A stretch of DNA of 64,000 bases from JAOUFP01 sp963801505 (GCA_963801505.1 CAWDEY010000010.1:1-64000), one strand, 5' to 3'. Counted from the stretch's first letter, positions 21,682-33,068 are shown. The notes: generated by a model not told the origin, from the letters alone. Numbers and translations: made by a program.

Positions 21682-24272
21682 ATGGTGTCTAACTTGATCA
21701 CGGAGGACATTTCAGAAAAACTATCGTTTCTATTGCGGCACCAAACTCTTTCTGCTTTTGTAATATTTATCCTCCTTTCTATTTACGCATTGAACGCCAA
21801 CCCATTTACCGGGGAAACGGTAGCGCCATTCGACCGCCTGATGCAATTCCCGGGATGGGCCACTATCGAGAGTGACCGCACGGCCGTGAATAGGGAGCGG
21901 AGCGACATACTCGATTCCCAGCTTCCTACCTGGGTAATCCTTAAAGATCAAATCCGAAATGGAGAGAGTCCTCTTTGGTACCCCACCGGCGGTGGAGGAG
22001 AACCAATATCCTTTGAGCTTTTCAACCCTGCCTTTCTTATCTTTGTACTCATAAAGGACCATGCTCTTGCCTATTACGTGGTCGGCCTGTCCAAGCTGGT
22101 TATCTCAGGGTTTGGCGGTTACCTGCTGCTGAAGATCTTTGTGCGGTGGTTGCCGTCAATGTGGGGAGGGCTTGTCTTTATGTTATGCGGTTTCAATGCA
22201 GCATGGTTTTTCTGGGAACAGGTCACAACAGCCATGTGGATTCCGTGGCTTCTTTGGGCAACAGTCAGGTATCTTAAGACAAACGACAAAAAATGGCTGC
22301 CGGCGGTGACTATATTTTCCCTCTTGCTCATCTTCGGGGGCTTCCCGGCCGTTGCCGCCTTCGGCTTCTATGCTTTTTCCCTGCTTATTCTTGTTTGGAA
22401 TGCCTATGACTTTTTCAGCAATAAGCCTCTGGAAAATGATAAAATAACCTTTGCCCTGAAGCCAATTCTAATAAAAACTGCCTTGCCTCTGCTGGCTGTA
22501 ATACAGGCCTTTCTGATGTCTGCCATCGCCATTATTCCATTTAAGGTCTCCATGTCGGGGATTAACCTCGGATACAGAACAGGTGGAACACAATTCAAGG
22601 GGATCAACGATCTGCTGCTCTTCTTTTCTTATGAAAATCCGTCTCAGGTTGAGCGGACCGCCTATGTAGGCATTATGGTCCTTACATTGTCCCTTATCGG
22701 TATTTTTTCGGTCTTTGGATGCAAGAACATAAATTTCAGGCGATTCATTCTCTTCAATTTTTTTCTCACAATTATCTCGGCATTGATAACCTTCGGCCTG
22801 CTCCCGCACGAGTTAATCAGGGCGCTGCCTGTTTTAAAGTCCAACCAGTGGGGCAGGTTAGTTGTTCTCCCTCTTTTAGGTTTGGCAATATTGTCTGCCG
22901 CCGGCTTGGACTTTCTTATGCTATACCTGCCGAAAGCTTTGGTAAGATATTTAAGATTAACTCCCGCAAATGCCGGGCGGACTGTCGTTGTGCTGCTTAT
23001 AGTAATGACCGCCGCACAATTCCACTCTCAGAAGATACTCTTCAACAGCTTCAACTCGGTCGTCCCGGAAGCATGGTTTTACCCCCTGACCCCTGACATC
23101 AAGTACGTTAAAGAAAACCTTCGTCCGCTACAGTCTGTAATAGCTGATGTTTCTGCCTATTGGTTCTCAGGTACACTCGGGGCCTATGATATTGCGGAGT
23201 GGTTTGCTCACAGCTTTAAAACTGATAAAGAAAAAGAGGTCCTGAGCAAAATCGTCCATGACCCATTCGCCTCAGCCACTGCCTCGGCCATCTTCGCTCC
23301 AAACATTCAGTATCATTCACCCTTGATGGACAAGCTCGTTATAAAATATGTCCTTGTCAATAAAGAAGCGTTCAGGAGAAAAAGCCTGCTGGAATTTCAG
23401 GAATTATCGCGTGAGCCTGCGCCTCCTCTGCCCCGAAATTCATGGAGGCAACACATATATATACCGAAGGACATGTCTGTCGGGGCCATTGGATTCTTCT
23501 TTGCACTCCCCCCGGGAGACAGCCATGCTCCGGCAAAAGTCCGCCTGACCCTCTACAACGATAAAGGTGGGAAATATTTGGTGAACCCGAAGTCGGACAA
23601 GGCTGCGATTACTGCAGACCGCCTGGTTTATTTTGTTTTCCCGGATGAACTTTTGCTGAGCGAGGGAGGTTATTACCTTGAGATATCGCTACCCGGCTAC
23701 ACAGGCCCTGGAGGCCTGTCGGCATGGGCCACGAAAACTAACGGGGACACGGGCAGCTTCCTCGAAGTCAACGGCACAAAAACAGATCTTTCTCTTATCT
23801 GGAAGATTGGCTATCTCGAGACAATGGACCCGGCGGTCATTGCAGACAAATGGAAGCTGATTGATCTCGGAACAAATATCCTGATATTCGAAAACAAATC
23901 TGTGACGAACAGCATCTATTTCCTTAGAGATCTGGTTGAGTCGAATAACCGGTTGGATTTCTCAGGATTAAGCATCAGGGAGGCATTACCTGACAGGATC
24001 GAGATCGATAATTTAAAGAAAGAGGCAGGATGGATTGTCTTGCCTATAAGTCTTCATCCCGGGTGGAAGGCATATGTTAATGGCCGGAGTGTCAAATACG
24101 ATACTTACCTTGATATACTTCCTGCCATACCGGTGGACGGGCCATCGCTTGTCACATTTAAATATGAGCCGAAATCTTTTCAGCAGCGGGTTACAAGGTA
24201 AGTCTGGCAGGCCTCTTCCTGTTTTTGGTATTTACGGGATTTTGTCTTAAGAGGGCCGGGAAGATAAAATAG
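21682..24272 (+). CDS. YfhO-like polytopic membrane protein B, frameshift in last 30 codons
   Basis: The main frame (21682-24201) encodes 839 residues with VAPFDRLMQFPGWATIESDR, SDILDSQLPTWVILKDQIRN, GESPLWYPTGGGGEPISFE and about a dozen membrane spans, closely paralogous to the preceding gene along its whole length. The frame ends early at FQQRVTR; one G missing at the CGGG run near 24189 would restore YKVSLAGLFLFLVFTGFC and a basic C-terminus up to the TAG at 24270-24272, matching the last membrane helix of the paralogue. Function by family: a YfhO-type GT-C-like protein working with polyprenyl-phosphate sugars at the outer face of the membrane. Confidence 0.82.
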
Positions 24273-24535
24273 TTATATCTGCACAAAAAACATGACAAAG
24301 TCATTAATAAATTATTCGTCATCCAGTGCTCTCCAAAGACGTCGGGCGCAAAGAAAAGGTGAACAGTCATAAAAAAATCAGTTATGTGAGAACATAGTGT
24401 ATTGCTGTAAGGACGGAGACTCCCTTCACTGCACATGTTTCCCTTTGCGTATTTTGGTTTTGTGAGAGACAGACGCGGGCATTTACAAATAATTATGGTG
24501 AGTTTGTCAAACCGTAATATGTATAATAGGACCAT

Positions 24536-25486
24536 ATGAAACTGATAATCCAGATACCCTGCTACAATGAAGCCGATACGCTTGCCGTTGCGTTAAAAGA
24601 ACTTCCAAGATCGATGGAAGGTTTTGATAAGGTCGAATGGCTTATTATCAACGACGGAAGCACTGACAATACCGTCGAAGTGGCAAAGGCGAATGGAGTT
24701 GATCATATCGTCAGCTTCACAAAGAATCAGGGACTGGCCCGCGGTTTTCATGGCAGGACTCGATGCGTGTCTGAAACTTGGAGCGGACATTATCGTCAAT
24801 ACGGATGCGGACAATCAGTATAATGCAAAAGATATTCCTTTGCTGATCAAACCGATTCTGGAGAAAAAGGCTGAACTTGTTATCGGGGCCAGACCCATTT
24901 CCGAAATTAAACACTTCCCGTTTATTAAAAAGCAATTGCAGAAATTAGGAAGCTGGGTTGTGAGACTGGCAAGCAAGACCGATGTCCCGGATGCGCCGAG
25001 CGGGTTCCGGGCCATGAGCCGCGAGGCGGCGATGCGTCTTAATGTGTTCAATGATTATACATATACTCTCGAGACGATTATCCAGGCCGGGCAAAAAAAG
25101 ATGGCTGTCACCTCTGTCCCCGTGCGCGTAAATGACGAACTTGCGGCCATCACGCTTGGTAAGGAGCATCCCTTCTTATATAAAAAAATCCGTTATGACG
25201 ATTGTCAGGATATTTGTAGTCTACAAACCGTTTCGCTTTTTCATGACCATCGGTCTTCTCTTGTTTGCTGCGGGCTTTGTAATCGGACTTCAGCTTCATC
25301 TACTATTATCTCCGGGAGGGCGGCGAGGGGCACATCCAGTCGCTGATACTTGCTTCTATCCTTTTGGGCATAGGCTTTCAAACAATGCTGGTGGCCTTTC
25401 TGGCTGATTTGCTGGCCGTGAACAGGAGATTAATGGAAGATGTACAGTACAGACTGAAAAAGATACAACACAATCAAGATGAATGA
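24536..25486 (+). CDS. GT2 family glycosyltransferase with C-terminal membrane helices, frame broken
   Basis: MKLIIQIPCYNEADTLAVAL and WLIINDGSTDNT are the N-terminal nucleotide-sugar motifs of GT-A family 2 enzymes; NTDADNQY is the metal-binding DAD. APSGFRAMSREAA is typical of dolichyl/undecaprenyl-phosphate sugar synthases. After the catalytic part come two membrane helices (YKPFRFFMTIGLLLFAAGFV and ILASILLGIGFQTMLVAFLA) and a tail RRLMEDVQYRLKKIQ, as in DPM1/ArnC-like enzymes. Frame changes near 24740 and near 25190-25310. It would supply polyprenyl-phosphate sugar, the donor type used by the GT-C enzymes upstream. Confidence 0.8.
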
Positions 25487-25493
25487 TCTTTTA

Positions 25494-26655
25494 TGAACAT
25501 TTTGATTCTCACAAGCACCTTTCCTGCAAACAAGGATGATATAATGCAACACCCTTTCCAGATGGATTTTATCGACCTGCTTAGAAAAGGCAATCATCAG
25601 TGTGACAATATTGACACATGCCAAAGCAGGGATCCATGAGAAAGTAAGAGAAGACCTGGATATCGTGTGGTTCCCCTGGCGAAGGGTTCACGGGAGATTG
25701 GCCGAAATAGATTTTTTTAAAGACCGGCAATATATTTGCCCTGTTGTCGCTAATTTATAACGGGGTAAAATATACAAGGAAAGTAATAGACCAGAAAAAA
25801 ATCGATCTGGTCATTTGTCTGTGGGTCATACCTTCAGGTTTTTACATATATCTGAATTCTCTGTTGAGAATGGTCCGAGTGTACCGTACGTCTTATGGGC
25901 CCTCGGATCTGATATAAACAAGTACCGCCGGAATTTTCTTGTAAGCTCTCTTCTGAAAAAAATTATCCGTAAGGTCCGCATATGTATTTGCCGATGGCTT
26001 CGAATTATGCGATACAATCTCTGAGATGTCCGGAAGGCGCTGTGAATTTCTCCCCACCTTCCGCAAAATATGCTCAAATTCTGAGGAGTCGCAAGATACG
26101 TTATCGGCGACCCTGTGTCTTTTCTTTACGTGGGCAGGCATGCAAAAGTAAAAGGTATTGATTTGCTGATAAAGGCGATCATCAGCCTGGAGAAAGATAA
26201 GCCCTCTCCTGAAATATTGTGTTACAATAGTCGGCGAAGGAGAGTTGACCCCTCAAATGATGAGAATGGTAAATGAGAACAATCTGAATCATAAAGTGAA
26301 ATTTACGGGAAAGATTTCCGATGATCATCTCTTTGAGCTGTATTCACAGACAGACTGCGTTGTTATTCCCTCCCGTTCGGAAAGCATACCGGTGGTATTG
26401 AGTGAGGCCCTGCAGTTCAATAAACCGATGATCGTCACGGATGTCGGGGACATGGGCATGCTCGGAAGGAGATATGGAATTGCTCGAGTTGTAGAAAAGG
26501 AAAATATTGATGCACTTGCACATGCGATGCGGGACTTCATAGAAAAACCTTTGCAAATTGATCCGCAGAAAAGAAATGAATTACTCTCTCTGTTAATGAT
26601 GGAAAATTCCATGCAAAAAATGCTTCAATATCATTTCTGCAGGTGGAGCCAAAAT
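25494..26655 (+). CDS. GT4-like glycosyltransferase, frame broken in several places
   Basis: The start ATG at 25494 gives MNILILTSTFPANKDDIMQH, a usual GT-B beginning. Further pieces in changing frames: SVTILTHAKAGIHEKVREDL, KIDLVICLWVIPSGFY, YVLWALGSDINKYR, then from 26245 NLNHKVKFTGKISDDHLFEL and SRSESIPVVLSEALQFNKPM. The last stretch is the donor-binding E-x7-E region of GT4 enzymes. At least five frame changes fall between 25590 and 26240, and another near 26600. The next gene begins at 26654. One of the most damaged unique genes of the window. Confidence 0.72.
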
Positions 26656-27373
26656 GAAGGCAGTAATCCTTGCAGGCGGAAAAGGCACCAGGCTTTACCC
26701 ATACACAACGGTCTTTCCCAAGCCACTTGTGCCGGTTGATGACATGCCGATTATCGAGATACTGCTCCGCCAGTTGAAAAATCACGGGATAAGTTCCGTC
26801 ACCGTATCCGTAGGGCATCTTGCGGAATTGCTCATGACCTTTCTGGGAAAAGGGGAAAAATTCGGCATTCCGATAGATTATGTGAGTGAAGATAAACCCA
26901 TGGGCACGGTTGCGCCCCTCACCTTGATAAGGGAACTCCCTGAGGATTTTTTTCTGATGAACGGCGATGTGCTCACAAATCTGAATTACCGGGACTTGTT
27001 CGAATTTCATATGGCAAATAAATGTGCGCTTACCATCGCGACCTTTTCAAAGGAGGTTAAGGTGGATTTGGGTGTCCTGGTAACTGACGGGCAGAACCGG
27101 GTGACCGATTATATTGAAAAGCCGGCGTATAAATATGATGTAAGCATGGGAATATATGTTTTCAATAAATCAGTAATCCAATATATACCGCGAAATGAGT
27201 ATTACGACTTTCCAACTTTAGTGAAGGCGCTTCTGGAGAGGAAAATCAAGGTCATGTCGTATCCCTTTAGTGACATATGGCTGGATATCGGAAGGCCGGC
27301 AGATTACGAAGAAGCGCAAAATGTGTTTAAGTCTCAAAGAGACAAATTACTGCCTGTGAGGAACTCTTTATGA
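26654..27373 (+). CDS. Sugar-1-phosphate nucleotidyltransferase
   Basis: An intact 239-residue NTP_transferase domain protein: MKAVILAGGKGTRLYPYT is the signature loop, FPKPLVPV the next motif, GDVL (about 98-101) the metal-binding region, EKP and DIGRPADYEEA the C-terminal motifs. It is closest in style to mannose-1-phosphate guanylyltransferase-like or glucose-1-phosphate-type enzymes; the nucleotide and sugar cannot be fixed by eye. Its end overlaps the next start by four bases (ATGA), so it is translationally coupled to the epimerase. Confidence 0.88.
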   Translation: MKAVILAGGKGTRLYPYTTVFPKPLVPVDDMPIIEILLRQLKNHGISSVTVSVGHLAELLMTFLGKGEKFGIPIDYVSEDKPMGTVAPLTLIRELPEDFFLMNGDVLTNLNYRDLFEFHMANKCALTIATFSKEVKVDLGVLVTDGQNRVTDYIEKPAYKYDVSMGIYVFNKSVIQYIPRNEYYDFPTLVKALLERKIKVMSYPFSDIWLDIGRPADYEEAQNVFKSQRDKLLPVRNSL

Positions 27374-28365
27374 ACTGGAACGGCAAAAAAGTACTTGTGA
27401 CCGGAAGTGACGGCTTTATAGGCAGTCATCTTCTTGAAAGGCTTGTCGAACTTGGGGCAGATGTGCGCGCACTGGTCCTCTATAATTCGTTCAATTCGTG
27501 GGGATGGCTGGACACCCTTGACAGGGAAAAACTGAAGAATGTCGAGGTTATTGCCGGTGATATTCGCGACCCACACCATGTTCAGGAAATGGTCAAAGAT
27601 ATCGACATTGTATTTCACCTTGCGTCTTTAATTGCAATACCATATTCCTACCATGCGCCTGATTCCTATCTGGAGACGAATGTTAAGGGTACTTTGAATC
27701 TTCTGCAGGCTGCAAGGAACTCATTCTGTGGAACGGATTATCCATACCTCAACGAGTGAGGTATATGGAACTGCGCAATTTGTGCCGATAACCGAAGAGC
27801 ATCCCCTTGTGGGACAATCACCCTATGCAGCCTCTAAAATAGCGGCAGATCAATTTGCGGTCAGCTTTCACCGGTCTTTTGACTTGCCGGTCACTATCGT
27901 CAGGCCTTTTAATACCTACGGCCCCCGCCAATCCGCAAGGGCGATCATACCCACGATCATTTCTCAGGCACTTTCCGGGAAAGAAGTTAATTTCATATCG
28001 GGAATGTTAGGCCGACGAGGGATTTTACCTTTGTGAGCGATACTGTGGAAGGGTTTGTCAAGGCAGCGGAACATACAGATACGATCGGCAAGACACTCAA
28101 TCTCGGCAGCAACAGCGAGATATCCATCGGCGACCTCGCTGGAAAAATCAGCAGCCTCATGAATCACAGCTTTGAAATTGCAGTTGACAAAGCCAGATTC
28201 AGGCCCGAAAAGAGCGAAGTGGACAGACTCTGGTCAGACAATTCGAAGGCCAGGACAATAATGAAATGGGGCCCGACCGTTCCTCTTGAAAAAGGTCTGG
28301 AACTGACCATCGAATGGTTCAGGAAGAACAGGCATCTGTATAAAGAAAACCTCTATAATATTTAA
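27370..28365 (+). CDS. NAD-dependent nucleotide-sugar epimerase/dehydratase (extended SDR), frame broken
   Basis: VLVTGSDGFIGSHLLERLVE is the Rossmann GxxGxxG motif. STSEVYGTAQ provides the catalytic Ser and YAASKIAADQ the YxxxK pair; RPFNTYGPRQSARAIIP is typical of UDP/GDP-sugar epimerases and 4,6-dehydratases. Frame changes near 27725 and near 28010. The C-terminal part has a substrate-binding stretch and ends in WFRKNRHLYKENLYNI. Coupled to the nucleotidyltransferase upstream and overlapping the aminotransferase downstream (TAATG), so the three probably make an activated amino sugar. Confidence 0.83.
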
Positions 28366-29569
28366 TGAAAGACATGAAACCTGCCAATATAGCCGATCTG
28401 GAAGTATCTGCTGAGCGACATCGATTTTGATGAACGGGAAAAACGTGCTGTTTCAGATGTCCTTGATTCAAAATGGCTTTCCATGGGGAAAAAAACAAGG
28501 GAATTCGAGGAACGCTTCAGTCATTACGCAGGAACGCCTTTTGCCCTGGCAACAACAAATTGCACAACCGCCCTTCATCTGGCATTAATCAGCCTGGAAA
28601 TAGGCAAAGGCGATGAAGTTATTGTTCCGTCTATGACCTTTGTTGCGACATCTAATGCGATACTCTATACCGGCGCAAGGCCGGTTTTTGCTGATATATC
28701 ATCTCTGGAAGCATCCTCTTATGGACCCTGAAGATATTGAGAAAAAGATCACAAAACGCACAAAAGCAATCATTGTAATGCATTATGCCGGTTACCCGTG
28801 CGACATGGAAACAGATAAAATCTCTTGCCAGAAAAAAATGGATTGTATATAATCGAAGACGCGGCACATGCTGTTGGATCTTATTACGGCGATAAAATGT
28901 GCGGCACGATCGGCGATGTCGGCTGCTTCAGTTTTTTTGCGAACAAAAATCTCCCCACCGGCGAAGGGGGAATGCTGGTGACCCGACATAAGAAGGTTTA
29001 CGACAGGGTATCGAAGCTGAGGTCGCATGGAATGACATCGCTTACCTGGGACAGGGTCAAGGGTCATTCTTATTCATACGACGTCGTGGATCTCGGATAT
29101 AACTACAGAACGACGGAAATCAGTGCAGCAATAGGAATCGTACAGTTAGAAAAATTACATAAGAACAATAAGAAGAGAAATGAGAATTTTTGATGAGTAT
29201 GTGAAGAAGATTGTCTGAATAACGAAAACATAATGATTCCTTTTTCCTCATTGGGAAGGCAGATATGCCAGGCATCTTTTCCCGGTTATTTTAGATCAGA
29301 GAATCGACAGACAATCCTTTATGTCCAAACTGAAAGAACAGGGCATTCAGACAAGTATTCATTACCCCCCTGTTCATACTTTTCTCATACTACAAAAAAA
29401 TACTTCAGAAATATCAGGCCAGGAATTTAATCAATACGGAAGAGTATGCGGAAGCAGGGTCGTAACATTGCCTATGCATCCTCTGTTAAAAAAGGATGAT
29501 ATAAGAGAAATTTGCGACTGCATTGAGGAGTGCTTGAAAAGAGCACAACCCCCTAGCCCCCTTTGTTAA
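28365..29569 (+). CDS. DegT/DnrJ/EryC1 sugar aminotransferase, frame broken
   Basis: The start ATG at 28365 overlaps the epimerase stop. After a frame change near 28405 it reads LSDIDFDEREKRAVSDVLDS, SMGKKTREFEERFSHYAG, then DEVIVPSMTFVATSNAILYT, IIEDAAHAVGSYY and SFFANKNLPTGEGGMLV, where the Lys of NKN is the expected PLP lysine. SYDVVDLGYNYRTTEISAAI is also typical. Further changes near 28715, 28820, 29190 and 29310. The gene ends inside a CCCCCTT-AAGGGGG repeat that supplies the stop. Of perosamine-synthetase/ArnB type: it transfers an amino group to a 4- or 3-keto nucleotide sugar. Confidence 0.8.
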
Positions 29570-29578
29570 GGGGGAATA
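29548..29578 (+). repeat. CCCCCTT-TGTT-AAGGGGG palindromic dispersed repeat
   Basis: CCCCCTTTGTTAAGGGGG directly at the end of the aminotransferase gene; the stop TAA lies in its loop. Relatives lie inside coding loops of array copies 1, 2 and 7 and at 41852-41866. Confidence 0.7.
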
Positions 29579-29636
29579 AAATTCTAAAAGTTCACCGTAG
29601 TATCAATAATAATTGGAATCGGGCTAAAGGACACAG

Positions 29637-30630
29637 GTGATCAAGAGCATCAGAAAAGCGACAGATGAAGAATGGGACAGCATGGTCGATGCCGCGGAGT
29701 CTGCCATTTATTTTCAGACAAGGGAATGGTTTGACATCTGGGCGGACTATGCAGGCTTTAAAGCGATACGAAACTCATCTACTTTGACAGCGGGAAAAAG
29801 GTGCTGTTGCCTCTTTCGCACATAAATCTCCTAAAAGGGCTGGTACCTGTTTATTTTCTTGCTCCAAAAGGCATGGGGGGATTCGTTACAACTGATGAAT
29901 TGGACAATAATGAAAAAAGAGAGCTTTTTGAAGTCCTAAAAAAAATGAAAATGCTCTATTGCGCTGTCAATCCATACGATACATTAACAAATGAATTTGA
30001 TAAATTCAATAGACGAGGATTTTACGCAAGTTTTGGATCTGAGCGCGGGGTTTGACCTGATATTCAAAAATTGGACGTGGGGGCATTACAGCAGGGCCAG
30101 AAAGGGTCTGCGGGAGGGGATAACCGCAGAACTGGCCTCGACAGAAGATGACTGGAAATCCTATTTTGGACTTTATCAGGATAATTTGGCCCGATGGGGC
30201 GAAAAAACGACCAATACTTACAGATGGAATTTATTTGAAATAATGTACACGAAAAAATCCCATAAAATAAAACTGTGGCTGGCCAAATACCAGGGGCAGA
30301 TAATATCCGGGGCAATATGTTTCTATCACAACAGGCATGTTGCATACTGGCACAGCGCCACCTCGCAACAGGTTTTTCAAAAAACTTAACGCCACCCATG
30401 TATTACAGTATTGCATTATTAAAGACGCCTGTGAAAAGGGTTTCCTTCTCTATGATTTCTTGCCCAGCAGCGGACTTAAGGGAGTCATTGATTTCAAAAA
30501 TGGTTTCTCCCCGCAGAGGAAACCAGTGCATATCTATATGTCGCCATTCATGAAAATATCAGATGCGCTGAGAAAAAGGTTAAGAAACAATGCTGTCTAT
30601 AAATTGATCATGAAGGATACAGGGTTTTGA
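29637..30630 (+). CDS. FemAB-like acyltransferase (GNAT fold), frame broken
   Basis: The GTG at 29637 follows AAAGGA. Pieces in changing frames give IYFQTREWFDIWADYAGFKA, LLPLSHINLLKGLVPVYF, NWTWGHYSRARKGLREGI, ARWGEKTTNTYRWNLFEIMY, KIKLWLAKYQGQIISGAICF, HVAYWHSATS and a C-terminal LLYDFLPSSGLKGVIDFKNG. These are FemAB/GNAT-like features (N-terminal WDxxV and the late FK-GF block), as in enzymes that add amino acids or acyl groups to peptidoglycan or glycans. Frame changes near 29770, 30020 and 30370. Within a glycan cluster an acyl- or aminoacyl-modification of a sugar is most likely. Confidence 0.68.
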
Positions 30631-30674
30631 AAGAGGTATACTTGATAGAATTTCACCGCATAGATCGAGGAAGG

Positions 30675-30742
30675 CACAGAGATAGAATTATTCCGAGAGA
30701 ACATCTTTTTTTGTTTTTCTCCGTAAGTTCTCTGTCCTCTGT
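30675..30742. repeat. CACAGAG/CTCTGTG inverted repeat element
   Basis: GGCACAGAGATAGAATTATT on the left and TTCTCTGTCCTCTGTAG on the right, about 45 bases apart; one of at least four related elements in the window. Confidence 0.55.
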
Positions 30743-30813
30743 AGCGGGAAAAAATGTTTTTTCTCCTGGCTCGTCAGGGACAGGACCGGGTTTGAAATAA
30801 GCAAGACCGTTAT

Positions 30814-31704
30814 ATGGGAATAAGGAAACATGACTTTACTAAGGTGCTCTGCCCTGTTTGCGAGATGGAACTGGATACCGGATCGATGTCCACGATCGTT
30901 CTGAGTACTCCTCGTGGAAACCAGACGTGGACGAAGTGTCCGGTATGCCGGTCTTTTTTTGCTACAGAACATTTCGACACTGAACAGGAAGTGGAACATA
31001 CCCGCACCAGGCCCTGGGGCATGGTCGAAAGCGGGATATTCCTAAACGAAGACAAGGGCCCCATGTTCGAGGCCATCCTCAGAGTACTCGGCGACTATGC
31101 GCCAAAGGGAAGCACACTCCTTGATATCGGCTGTTCATATGGAGGCTTTCTGCAGAGGGCGCAAAAGGAAGGATACCAGGTTAGGGGAATCGACATTGTC
31201 CCTGAGTCTGTTGAGTACGTGCGCAGTCAGGGAATCAGATGTGATTGCGCCGGGTCCGTAGACGACCTCGATATACCCGAAAACTCGCAGGGGATTATCT
31301 CTGTTCTGGACTGCAACTATTACTGGCCAAACCAGAGAAAGGAACTACGCGCCATCCGCTACCGGCTGTTTCCTGAGGGGATTCTCGCGGTGCGAACTGT
31401 TGATACGTCATGGGCAATACAGATAGGGCTTTGGTTGCGCCACATTTTTCCAAAGGCGGGCCTGGATCTTTGTAAGAAAGCGGTGTATGACCACCGCGTC
31501 TCGATACCTGTTCGGTCTCTTCTGCGTGTTGTTGAGCAGGAGGGATTCGAAATTGTTTATACATCCCCACGCGATGCAATGCCCTTTCGTCACAACAGCT
31601 ACAAGATCAAAACTGCATATGCCATAGGAGAGCTTGCCTGGCGGATCTTCGACTGCAATCTATCGCCCGGCTTCGTATTCATGGCAAGGAAGCGGAAATC
31701 ATGA
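30814..31704 (+). CDS. SAM-dependent methyltransferase with N-terminal zinc-ribbon-like Cys pairs
   Basis: An intact 296-residue protein. CPVC at 13-16 and CPVC at 42-45 look like a small zinc ribbon; LLDIGCSYGGFLQRAQKEGY (about 100-119) is methyltransferase motif I, followed by GIDIVPESVEYV. The same two-part layout occurs in methyltransferases of surface polysaccharide clusters. Its TGA overlaps the ATG of the next gene (ATGA). The substrate is presumably a sugar or glycan intermediate of this cluster, by context only. Unlike its upstream neighbours, its frame is unbroken. Confidence 0.8.
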   Translation: MGIRKHDFTKVLCPVCEMELDTGSMSTIVLSTPRGNQTWTKCPVCRSFFATEHFDTEQEVEHTRTRPWGMVESGIFLNEDKGPMFEAILRVLGDYAPKGSTLLDIGCSYGGFLQRAQKEGYQVRGIDIVPESVEYVRSQGIRCDCAGSVDDLDIPENSQGIISVLDCNYYWPNQRKELRAIRYRLFPEGILAVRTVDTSWAIQIGLWLRHIFPKAGLDLCKKAVYDHRVSIPVRSLLRVVEQEGFEIVYTSPRDAMPFRHNSYKIKTAYAIGELAWRIFDCNLSPGFVFMARKRKS

Positions 31705-32918
31705 TCCCCCGTCACAGCCTGCCGTTTGGCATAAAAAAAATCCTCGCCGCCTTGATTTCTCGCACGTCCAACACTCATACTTCGGATATAGAGAAGGCTT
31801 ACGCCGATGCGCTTGGGTTACGCGCCACAATCCTGCTTCCAAGCGTACGGGCAGGGATACGTATGTCTGTCCAGGCAGTTAGTGCACCCAACACGCTTGT
31901 AGCAGGTCCGGCTTACACCTGCAGCACAGTGCATGAGGCCATGACCTTAAGCAGCGCACGCACGCAACTGATCGATTCAGCCCTTGACTCTTTCCTTATG
32001 CCAGCCCAAGACATTTATACCTCTACTGAATTTGGCTGTGCACTCGTGCTGAGTGAAGTCTACGGCATCCCTTATGACCAGAAAATGCTCCAAAACGCAT
32101 CAGGGAAAGGGCCTCTGCTGCGGGTCTTGGACATGGCCATGAGCATACCTGCTCAGCAAAGGATGCAGCAACTGGAAGCCGGGGATGTTGCACTTTTCAG
32201 CTTCGGGTGGGGCAAGCCGATGTATGCCGGGTGGGGAGGCATCGCCTGCTTTCAGGACCTTGAACTGGCAGGCAGGGTCCGCGAGATAAAGGACAGATGG
32301 ACTACTCAGGAATCATCCAGCCTTCGATTTAAGCGTGGCTGCTCGACTCTCATCAGTGTTGCCATGAATCAGCGACGCCTTTACGGGCTGTCCCATCAAC
32401 AGCATCTTTATCGCTTGCACAATAACATTACCTCCGCGCCAAATGAGCAGAATCGTCCAGCTGCTAAGGAGATTATAAGCAAGGCATCGTCACACGCATT
32501 GTCTTCGGAATGGACGCAGCCGATGACCGCCCTGAATCGACAACTCGCCCTGCAAAACCTGCTTCACTCCATTCAAAACTCCGAACTGAGGCGTAACCAG
32601 GCGGAGATTTATTTCAGATACCTTGTGGAACCCGGTATTGTGCTCGGGGCAGGCAGCAAGGCCCTGCCACAAAGTCACTTCCCTATTCGACTTTCCTCCA
32701 CCGTGCGTAACAACATGTGTGATTACCTGCGAGGTCGGGGCATTGATACGAGCACGCTTTTTCCTTTTGCAGCAGGGTTGAGCCGGGCCAGTTACCCTAA
32801 CGCGGCCCGAGCTGCGGACGAGGTGATAACCCTTCCGCTAGGTCCGACAATCACCTCGGACGAAGTGCGGATGATTGCAGAATGCGTCAAAGACGGCTTG
32901 CGGGTTCTAGGCTTATAG
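31701..32918 (+). CDS. DegT/DnrJ-type PLP-dependent aminotransferase-like protein
   Basis: An intact 405-residue fold-type I PLP protein. LPSVRAGIRMSVQAV and LVAGPAYTCSTVHEAM correspond to the phosphate-binding and cofactor regions; FSFGWGKPMYAGWGG contains the likely PLP Lys (GK). The C-terminal part has the small domain with PQSHFPIRLSSTVRNNMCDY and ends in LGPTITSDEVRMIAECV, a usual DegT ending. It is clearly divergent from the other DegT enzyme at 28365 and may be a catalytically altered family member. Coupled by four-base overlap to the methyltransferase. Confidence 0.75.
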   Translation: MIPRHSLPFGIKKILAALISRTSNTHTSDIEKAYADALGLRATILLPSVRAGIRMSVQAVSAPNTLVAGPAYTCSTVHEAMTLSSARTQLIDSALDSFLMPAQDIYTSTEFGCALVLSEVYGIPYDQKMLQNASGKGPLLRVLDMAMSIPAQQRMQQLEAGDVALFSFGWGKPMYAGWGGIACFQDLELAGRVREIKDRWTTQESSSLRFKRGCSTLISVAMNQRRLYGLSHQQHLYRLHNNITSAPNEQNRPAAKEIISKASSHALSSEWTQPMTALNRQLALQNLLHSIQNSELRRNQAEIYFRYLVEPGIVLGAGSKALPQSHFPIRLSSTVRNNMCDYLRGRGIDTSTLFPFAAGLSRASYPNAARAADEVITLPLGPTITSDEVRMIAECVKDGLRVLGL

Positions 32919-33068
32919 ACTTTTATTAGATTGGAAACCATTCACATTTCGAGGAACATAATGGTAAGCTTTATTGGCGCTTACAAACGTTTGATGAATA
33001 TGAAATAGTTTTAGTGCACCAGATTCTGAATTGCAAGCTATTATATTGAAGAGGATGACTATTAGCCT

